DNA of 27,186 nucleotides from Ignavibacterium sp037440165 (GTDB lineage: Bacteria > Bacteroidota > Ignavibacteria > Ignavibacteriales > Ignavibacteriaceae): NCBI RefSeq assembly GCF_037440165.1, contig NZ_JBBIUQ010000037.1:1-27186 (forward strand), given 5' to 3'. The notes under the pieces are model-generated. The model worked only from the letters and a program-made list of their open reading frames with translations. It made no database searches and was not told the DNA's origin. Shown piece after piece: positions 21,852-27,186 of this stretch (position 1 is its first letter; every line of letters starts with the position of its first letter). The position numbers and the translations under genes were made by a program.

Positions 21852-22469
21852 ATGAGTAAAGAGTTCTGGGATGAAAGATTTTCCTCAGAAGAGTACATTT
21901 ACGGGACAGAACCAAATGATTTTTTCAAACAACAAATTGAGTTGCTTGACGCGGGAAAACTTTTGCTGCCCGGCGAAGGCGAAGGAAGAAATGCAGTTTA
22001 TGCTGCAACTAAAGGATGGATTGTTGATGCGGTTGATTTTAGTGAATCTGCAAAAGCAAAGGCACTAATACTTGCTGAATCAAAATCAGTAAAGATTAAT
22101 TACTTTATTTCAGATTTAGCAGAATTCAATTTTCCTGAAGATGATTATGATTTGATTGGATTATTTTTCGTTCATCTGAAACCATCGGTAAGAGATTCGG
22201 TTCATTCAAAATTAATAAGATCATTAAAATCCGGCGGCAGAATTATTCTGGAAGCTTTCAATAAAAAACAGATTAACAATACCTCCGGTGGACCAAAGGA
22301 TATCGAATTACTTTATGATGAAAAAGATATTTTAAGTTCGTTCGATCAGTTATTCAAAAATTCAAAAGGCGAAATTCTTTTATTGGAAAATACCATAACA
22401 GAATTAAAAGAAGGCAATTATCACAAAGGCAAAGCTAATGTGATAAGATTCGTTGGGTTAAAGAAGTAA
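21852..22469 (+). CDS. class I SAM-dependent methyltransferase (TehB/TPMT-like)
   Basis: Predicted small-molecule methyltransferase of 205 aa. The opening FWDERFSSEEYIYGTEPNDF (5-24) is typical of tellurite-resistance or thiopurine-methyltransferase-like proteins. LLLPGEGEGRNA (37-48) is the SAM-binding motif I, with Pro-Gly-Glu-Gly in place of the usual D/E-x-G-x-G. VDAVDFSESA is motif II and DYDLIGLFFVHLKP motif IV. I start it at ATG 21852, not TTG 21846, since nothing supports the two extra residues. It is one base from the GT4 gene, so the pair is co-transcribed, but the family need not be linked to polysaccharide synthesis. Substrate unknown. Confidence 0.88.
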   Translation: MSKEFWDERFSSEEYIYGTEPNDFFKQQIELLDAGKLLLPGEGEGRNAVYAATKGWIVDAVDFSESAKAKALILAESKSVKINYFISDLAEFNFPEDDYDLIGLFFVHLKPSVRDSVHSKLIRSLKSGGRIILEAFNKKQINNTSGGPKDIELLYDEKDILSSFDQLFKNSKGEILLLENTITELKEGNYHKGKANVIRFVGLKK

Positions 22470-22470
22470 A

Positions 22471-23739
22471 ATGAAAATTCTTTTCATTACATATTACTGG
22501 CCGCCTTCCGGTAAAGCATCGCTGCACTGGCCTCTTGATATCATAACGCATCTTCACAATCTTGATTGTGAACCGATTATTCTTACTACAAAAGATGAAA
22601 CTTTTACGGAAAAAGATGAAAGCCTTTTGGATAAAGTTGATCCATCCTGGGTTACAATTAAATCAAATGCTTTAGAACCTTTTAATATTTACAGAAAATT
22701 TATAGGGAAAAAGAAAAACGAAAAGCTTATTGCATCGGAAACAATCTCAACGGAAAACAAAAGTCTGGCGCACAGAATATCTTTGTGGATAAGATTGAAT
22801 CTATTCATTCCTGATGCACGCGTAGGTTGGTATTTTACAGCCGTAAGAAAAGCAAAGGAATTTATCCGTAAAAATAAAATTGAAGCCATCGTTTCAATTG
22901 GTCCGCCGCATACAACACATTTAGTAGCAAAAAAATTATCAAATAAATTTTCCATTCCATTCTTTCCTGTTTTTATAGATCCCTGGGTTGATATTGTTTA
23001 TTATAAAAATCTCAAAAGAAGTTCGCTTACAAAAAGAATTGATAAAAATCTTGAAAAATCTGTTGTTGATAATGCTGAGAAAATAATTTTTGTTACTAAT
23101 TCTATGAAAGATGATTATGTAAGAAAATATCCACAAATAAAAGAAAAGTCGTTTGTTTTATACTGGGGATTTAATGAGAAGGATTTTGAAGGATTATCAT
23201 TAAACTCAGTAAATAAAGAAAAAGAATTATCAGAAGAAAAAGTAATTGTACATGCTGGAAATATTTTTGATTATCAAAATCCGGAAATGCTGTGGAAAGA
23301 AGTGAGTCACAGGATTAAATCAGGAGAAAAATTTAAAATCAAATTTATAGGAACAATTTCGCCTGCTGTTAAACAATCAATCAAAAAATATAACCTTGAG
23401 CCTTTTACAGAATATCCTGGATTTCTTCCTTATGAAAAAATGTTATTGGAATTATCCAAAGCAGATTACTTGCTTGTCTGTGCAACTGAGAAAAGACATG
23501 TTCCCGGAAAATTATTTGAATATCTGAGAATCGGAAAACCAATCATCGCCTTTGGAGATGATAATGAAGAAGTGCAACAAATACTTAAAGATACGAAAAG
23601 CGGTCGGTTATTCAGATATGATGAAGAAGTCAGGGAAGTCTTTGAGAAACAATTTGATGTCTCACCTGATTTAGAAGCAATTAAAAAATTTGACAGAAAA
23701 AATATAGCTGAGGGATTAATAAAGATTTTAAATTCTTAA
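22471..23739 (+). CDS. glycosyltransferase family 4 protein
   Basis: Retaining GT-B glycosyltransferase of 422 aa, probably adding a sugar to a lipid-linked surface glycan on the cytoplasmic face. The N-terminal domain begins KILFITYYWPPSGKASLHWP, typical of GT4 enzymes with a glycine loop after the first strand, and holds VSIGPPHTTHLVAKKL (a WbuB-like acceptor region). The C-terminal donor domain begins around VIVHAGNIFDYQNPEML and contains PGKLFEYLRIGKPIIAFGD, the conserved phosphate/UDP-sugar segment with the family's first Glu; the region after it (NEEVQQIL) carries the second. ATG 22471 follows the previous stop by one base. It converges with the aminotransferase gene, four bases apart. 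Donor and acceptor cannot be told. Confidence 0.9.
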   Translation: MKILFITYYWPPSGKASLHWPLDIITHLHNLDCEPIILTTKDETFTEKDESLLDKVDPSWVTIKSNALEPFNIYRKFIGKKKNEKLIASETISTENKSLAHRISLWIRLNLFIPDARVGWYFTAVRKAKEFIRKNKIEAIVSIGPPHTTHLVAKKLSNKFSIPFFPVFIDPWVDIVYYKNLKRSSLTKRIDKNLEKSVVDNAEKIIFVTNSMKDDYVRKYPQIKEKSFVLYWGFNEKDFEGLSLNSVNKEKELSEEKVIVHAGNIFDYQNPEMLWKEVSHRIKSGEKFKIKFIGTISPAVKQSIKKYNLEPFTEYPGFLPYEKMLLELSKADYLLVCATEKRHVPGKLFEYLRIGKPIIAFGDDNEEVQQILKDTKSGRLFRYDEEVREVFEKQFDVSPDLEAIKKFDRKNIAEGLIKILNS

Positions 23740-23743
23740 TCGA

Positions 23744-24826
23744 CTAAAATTTATTCATCACTTCTACTACTCTGTATATATCATCTTCAGAATGTCCGTA
23801 TGAACAAGGTAAACTTAAAATTGTATTATGAATCTCTTCAGAAATTGGATAATCACCCTCGATAATTCCTTCTAATGCTTTCTGTTTGTGTGGCGATACA
23901 GGATAGTGAATATCAGTCTGTATCTCGTTCTTTAATAAATATTCTTTCAGTTTATCTCTTTGAGGATGTCTGACATTAAAAATATGATAAACATCATAGT
24001 AATCACTATGAACAATAGGTTTGATAAAATCATCTTTCAGATTGTCGAGATAAATTTTAGCCAGCTTTCTTTTATGTAAATTAATTTCATCCAAATATTT
24101 CAACTTTACAGAAAGAAAAGCTGCCTGCAATTCATCGAGACGGGAATTAAAACCAATTATTTCATTATAATATTTTTTTGCGGATCCATAGTTTCTTAAT
24201 TTTTTCAGATGCTCAGAATAATTATCGGAATTTGTAATAACAGCGCCAGCATCCCCAAGTGCACCTAAATTTTTTGTCGGATAAAAGCTGAATGCACCAA
24301 ATTCTCCAAATGTTCCTGTTAATTGATCTTTAAACTTTGCACCATGAGATTGTGCGCAATCTTCAATAAGGATAAGATTATATTTTTTGCAAAGTTGCTT
24401 AATGTAATCCATTTGACAACTCTTACCATAAAGATGAACAACCATAACAGCTTTTGTTTTATCTGAAATTTTTTCTTCAATAAGGTAAGGATCGATATTA
24501 TATGAACTGATATCTGGTTCAACAAAAACAGGTTTCATTTTTGCGTGAAGAATGGAAAGTATTGTGGCGATATAAGTATTTGATGGAACTATAACTTCAC
24601 TGCCTTCAGGAATATCGGCAGCCAAAAGAGAAAGTGTTAAGGCATCAAGTCCGCTTGCAACGCCGATACAGTGTTTGGAATTATGATACGCCGCAAATTC
24701 TTTTTGAAAGGTTTCAACACTTTTACCAAGAATAAACCAACCTGACGAAAGAACCTGCTGGAATTTCTTGTTAAATTCATCAAAAAATTTTTTATTTGAT
24801 TCAAATAGGTTTTCGTAAAAAATCAT
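23744..24826 (-). CDS. DegT/DnrJ/EryC1-family sugar aminotransferase (FdtB/QdtB-like)
   Basis: PLP-dependent transaminase of 360 aa that should transfer an amino group to C3 of a dTDP-3-keto-6-deoxyhexose. ASGLDAL (57-63) is the phosphate loop, EDCAQSHGA (155-163) carries Asp156 that binds the pyridine nitrogen, and FSFYPTKNLGALGDAGA (179-195) carries the Schiff-base Lys185. GFNSRLDELQAA is the classic DegT region, and the C-terminal YHIFNVR is also typical. Specificity is inferred from context: its start overlaps the stop of the FdtA-like ketoisomerase by four bases (ATGA), the pairing known from dTDP-Fuc3NAc and Qui3NAc pathways. The acetyltransferase that would finish the N-acetyl sugar is not in the window. 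Confidence 0.93.
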   Translation of the reverse strand: MIFYENLFESNKKFFDEFNKKFQQVLSSGWFILGKSVETFQKEFAAYHNSKHCIGVASGLDALTLSLLAADIPEGSEVIVPSNTYIATILSILHAKMKPVFVEPDISSYNIDPYLIEEKISDKTKAVMVVHLYGKSCQMDYIKQLCKKYNLILIEDCAQSHGAKFKDQLTGTFGEFGAFSFYPTKNLGALGDAGAVITNSDNYSEHLKKLRNYGSAKKYYNEIIGFNSRLDELQAAFLSVKLKYLDEINLHKRKLAKIYLDNLKDDFIKPIVHSDYYDVYHIFNVRHPQRDKLKEYLLKNEIQTDIHYPVSPHKQKALEGIIEGDYPISEEIHNTILSLPCSYGHSEDDIYRVVEVMNKF

Positions 24827-25188
24827 TTGTATTCTTCGAAGATATAATCGTTAGGATCGAATTTAGTGTTGGCAAATACAAGCAATACAGCATCTGGTGT
24901 GAAATGATGCATAGTATGCCAGTCATAAGTTTCAAGAATAAGACATTTGCTTGGATGGTCAAGAATGAAATCTTCTTTTTTTGTTCCATCGTTGTTTGAG
25001 ACTATACAACTTCCGTGAATACAAACTGCTGCCTGTCTAGTAGTTTTATGTCTGTGACCACCGCGAACAGAATCATCAACTCCATAAATGTAAAAAACTC
25101 TTTTTATTTCAAAAGGAATCTGATCTTCTATAACCGTTAAGTTTCCTCTTTTATCTGAAAAAGTTTTTAATTGAATAAGTTTTGCCAT
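24823..25188 (-). CDS. FdtA/QdtA-type dTDP-4-keto-6-deoxyglucose 3,4-ketoisomerase
   Basis: Single-domain cupin of 121 aa, the exact family size. It should move the keto group of dTDP-4-keto-6-deoxy-glucose from C4 to C3. The motif SVRGGHRHKTTRQ (40-52) carries the two His residues (45, 47) that line the active site. RVFYIYGV before it and CLILETYDWHTMHHF after it are conserved. Whether C4 ends up galacto (FdtA, fucose series) or gluco (QdtA, quinovose series) cannot be read by eye. ATG 25188 shares a base with the stop of the upstream glycosyltransferase (TGATG), and its own stop overlaps the aminotransferase start, so the three are tightly coupled. Confidence 0.93.
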   Translation of the reverse strand: MAKLIQLKTFSDKRGNLTVIEDQIPFEIKRVFYIYGVDDSVRGGHRHKTTRQAAVCIHGSCIVSNNDGTKKEDFILDHPSKCLILETYDWHTMHHFTPDAVLLVFANTKFDPNDYIFEEYK

Positions 25189-26177
25189 CAGTTTTCCAAA
25201 AATTTTTCTTTATTAAAGATATTATAAACTCCTGAAAATTTTCTGTATAAAAATAAAAGAGGTGTTTTCCAGGTAAATTTATTTATCGTTGAGCCGTGTG
25301 GATCGAAAGATGAATCATATCTTAATAAATCATTTTTTATTTCATCAAGTAACTTTATATAGTTTTTGTAGAAAATATTCAAAACATTTCTTGAAAGAGT
25401 TCGTCTGCCTAATTCTATTTTTCCATCTTTAAAGAATTTTAGGTAATGAAAATGGTAAAAGATGACTTCGAATTCTTTACCGGATAATTTTTCAATTCCA
25501 TAAATTTTATCATTTACAACTTTGAATTCATATTGCTGAACATTCCACGCGGCTAAACCTCCGCCAAGATGCTGTAAAACATGAACACCTTCAAAGCGTT
25601 CGGTCCAGTCATCAAGATAAAGCTGATCGCCAAATTTACCATCCTCATATCTCGCATAACACCATTCCAGACAACGGTCACGCCACCATCTAAGCGCTTT
25701 CATTCCATTTTCATCTTTTTTGAATGTTACAAATTGCACACAATATTTTCCTGCTTTTAGTTCTTTATTGTATTGCGGAGAATATCTGTGCTCTGTTATT
25801 AGTATTGATTTGTTTCCAAGTTCATCGAAGATAGGTTTTGGTGATGAGTAGAAAAAAACATCGGCATCGACATAAGTGCAGTTATCAGCATTAAAATTTT
25901 CAAGCACATAATGAATTGTTGATGAAGTAGAGGTCCAGCAATATTCTGCCACTGATCTCGTTGGTTTTACTTTCAATAGTTCTTCATCTTCAAATTCCAA
26001 AAGAGGAATTACAGTTGCTTTCTTCAAAGACATTTTTTTCAATATATGAAATGTTCTGCTATCAAAAGCGAAAATGTATAAATGAAAATTATCACAATGC
26101 TTTTCAAGTGAACGATAAAGCGCAATTCCTCTTGTGAGATAGTTTGAGTCGAAGAGCGTGCAGAAGTTATAAATCAT
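25188..26177 (-). CDS. GT8-like GT-A glycosyltransferase
   Basis: Predicted glycosyltransferase of 329 aa. It opens MIYNFCTLFDSNYLTRGIALY, the first strand and helix typical of GT8-like enzymes that act on nucleotide sugars, and has the metal-binding DxD motif as Asp104-Ala-Asp106 (YVDADVFFYSSP). FGDQLYLDDW, HLGGGLAAWNV and VIFYHFHYLKFF follow in family order; His and Asn residues there usually close the metal site. I start it at ATG 26177 since a TTG 12 bases upstream has no ribosome site; this leaves an 11-base overlap with the methyltransferase gene before it. Membrane helices are absent, so it should work on the cytoplasmic face. Sugar and acceptor unknown. Confidence 0.85.
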   Translation of the reverse strand: MIYNFCTLFDSNYLTRGIALYRSLEKHCDNFHLYIFAFDSRTFHILKKMSLKKATVIPLLEFEDEELLKVKPTRSVAEYCWTSTSSTIHYVLENFNADNCTYVDADVFFYSSPKPIFDELGNKSILITEHRYSPQYNKELKAGKYCVQFVTFKKDENGMKALRWWRDRCLEWCYARYEDGKFGDQLYLDDWTERFEGVHVLQHLGGGLAAWNVQQYEFKVVNDKIYGIEKLSGKEFEVIFYHFHYLKFFKDGKIELGRRTLSRNVLNIFYKNYIKLLDEIKNDLLRYDSSFDPHGSTINKFTWKTPLLFLYRKFSGVYNIFNKEKFLEN

Positions 26178-26889
26178 ATTTTTGTGCAAGAATAATATTA
26201 TCTAAGTAGAGATCATTATTATCAGGAAATATTTTCCCAAATATGATTCCTAAAAAATTTAATGGAAAAATAATTACTAGCATAAACAACCATTTGAGGA
26301 TTTTTCTTCGATAAGAAATTTTATAAAAGTATCCGCCTAACAATTGAAATATTACTGCTATGTTTGAAACACTTTTACTTTGTTTTAATATCTTAAAACC
26401 ATTCTTTTCTAAAAGATAAACCAGACCAAAAGAAGAATATCTAGCAAAGTCATAAGGTTGCTCGTGTTCATCCCAAACGAAAGGAACTGTAATTAAAAAT
26501 TTCCCTCCAGGTTTAAGGATTCGATTAATTTCCAATAAAAATTCTTTTGGTTCAAAGACATGCTCAAGCACCTGATTACAAATTACAGAGTCAAAACTTT
26601 CTGAATCAAAAGGAAATGTCTTACCATCATAATAATAATCAGCTGTTTTCTTTTCACTATCAATCCCTGTGTCATACTCCAGCCCAATGTAATCACTGTA
26701 ATTAAAAAAAGATTCATAAGGTTTTGTTCCGCAGCCGACATCTAAAATTTTTCCATTTAATTCTTTAGCTAAAGATTTAATTTCAACAGCCAAACCTCTT
26801 CTTGCAATAAAAAATGGATTTACCAATATCCCAAACCAGCTTGGATTAAAATTTTGATTTTCAATTAATATTTTAATCTTATTTATCAT
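26167..26889 (-). CDS. class I SAM methyltransferase (Methyltransf_11), membrane-associated
   Basis: Methyltransferase of 240 aa. Motif I is ILDVGCGTKPYE (48-59), followed by YIGLEYDTG, the acidic strand that holds the SAM ribose. FDSVICNQVLEHVFEP and ILKPGGKFLITVPFVWDEHEQPYDFARYS-type residues are standard for Methyltransf_11 proteins in surface polysaccharide loci. The C-terminus has a hydrophobic stretch (about 204-226, WLFMLVIIFPLNFLGIIFG), suggesting attachment to the membrane. ATG 26889 lies inside the previous gene (11-base overlap). Likely target: a sugar or lipid-linked glycan in the same pathway; no direct evidence. Confidence 0.9.
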   Translation of the reverse strand: MINKIKILIENQNFNPSWFGILVNPFFIARRGLAVEIKSLAKELNGKILDVGCGTKPYESFFNYSDYIGLEYDTGIDSEKKTADYYYDGKTFPFDSESFDSVICNQVLEHVFEPKEFLLEINRILKPGGKFLITVPFVWDEHEQPYDFARYSSFGLVYLLEKNGFKILKQSKSVSNIAVIFQLLGGYFYKISYRRKILKWLFMLVIIFPLNFLGIIFGKIFPDNNDLYLDNIILAQKYDL

Positions 26890-27186
26890 TTTTTGTTAAC
26901 AAAAAAATTGAGATTTGCTGAAATAAATTTGGAAACCATCTCATCACAATGTTTTTGAAGGGAGAATTTGTCTTGATATAAGTTTGCTTTAAAATATTCA
27001 ATTTAGGTATTTCATTAACTAAATCAATAAAATCTTTTACCGAAAGCTGATGGATGTGTCCAGTGTTATACCATGAATAACCGAAGAGCATTTTCTTAGG
27101 CATTCTACCTTTTAAGAGTAATTCAATTCTGTTTTTATAAAATGCAAAGTTGGGAAAAGAAATTATCTGAAACTTAGCAATTCGTT
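26879..27186 (-). CDS. MetW-like methyltransferase, C-terminal part (5' end beyond window)
   Basis: The frame stays open from the stop at 26879 to the window edge, past an internal ATG at 27103. The reading begins IAKFQIISFPNFAFYKNRIELLLKGR-like and continues PKKMLFGYSWYNTGHIHQLSVKDF. This matches the C-terminal half of MetW-type SAM methyltransferases, where SFPN(F/W), the GRMP segment and Y-W-YNTxNIH..(T/S)..DF are conserved. About 102 residues are in view; the SAM-binding half is missing. In polysaccharide loci such proteins are usually annotated MetW but probably modify a glycan precursor, not homoserine. The next gene starts 11 bases inside it. The internal ATG is not the real start. Confidence 0.8.
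   Translation of the reverse strand, partial: RIAKFQIISFPNFAFYKNRIELLLKGRMPKKMLFGYSWYNTGHIHQLSVKDFIDLVNEIPKLNILKQTYIKTNSPFKNIVMRWFPNLFQQISIFLLTKNDK

Noticed and set aside
1..27186. Genome-wide recoding of TGA
   Set aside because: TGA ends the phosphatase, RmuC, GNAT, FdtA-like, GT8-like and small-peptide genes at natural C-termini, so it is a working stop.
1..27186. tRNA, rRNA, riboswitch, prophage or insertion sequence
   Set aside because: I looked for cloverleaf ends, integrase or transposase motifs and known leader structures and saw none I could support.

Overview
The window looks like a chromosomal piece of an Ignavibacteria-type bacterium (Bacteroidota/Chlorobi side). The DNA is AT-rich. 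Two secreted proteins end in the type IX secretion (T9SS) sorting module with the NYPNPFNP signature common in that group, and several genes have a TAnnTTTG box of Bacteroidota -7 type at a promoter-like distance. TGA is an ordinary stop here: it ends the alkaline phosphatase, RmuC, GNAT, FdtA and several other genes. The placement is inferred from motifs, not from a search.

Layout. 191-1480: exported PhoA-superfamily protein. 1481-1864: RidA-family gene on the other strand, broken by an in-frame TGA. 1969-5478: two exported T9SS cargo proteins, each with its own terminator. 5626-6281: 1-Cys peroxiredoxin whose first 15 codons are out of frame by one base. 6429-8759: EVE-domain protein, then GNAT acetyltransferase and RmuC on the minus strand, with two copies of a palindromic intergenic repeat nearby (6898-6982, 8780-8867). 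8873-10396: ammonia-lyase of the histidine ammonia-lyase family with Ala-Cys-Gly in place of Ala-Ser-Gly. 10533-13917: HflX and a BatA/vWA membrane protein. 14190-16998: MarR regulator and aconitase, convergent. No stretch over 300 bases lacks a gene; 13918-14189 (272 bases) is the longest, and I see no convincing signal in it.

17228-21335 is the most interesting block. Three adjacent genes encode short-leader, N-terminally anchored pilin-like proteins. They end at a strong terminator and are followed by a sigma-54-dependent response regulator. Just past the regulator lies a GC-rich block with TGTCG/CGCCA half-sites, then a sigma-54-like promoter, then a gene for a 49-residue tail-anchored peptide. 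I read this as an activator with a nearby target, perhaps controlling an unusual pilus or secretion-like assembly.

21337-27186: an orphan GroES-like protein, then a surface polysaccharide locus. It holds a methyltransferase and a GT4 glycosyltransferase on the plus strand. On the minus strand are a MetW-like methyltransferase (cut by the window edge), a second methyltransferase, a GT8-like glycosyltransferase, an FdtA-type sugar ketoisomerase and a DegT-type aminotransferase, all overlapping head to tail. The last two would make a dTDP-3-amino-3,6-dideoxyhexose.

Three genes carry apparent lesions: TGA in ridA, TGA in the first pilin-like gene, and a missing base in the peroxiredoxin. Both TGA codons sit where Gly (GGA) would be expected. 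Consensus errors in a draft assembly are the simplest reading.
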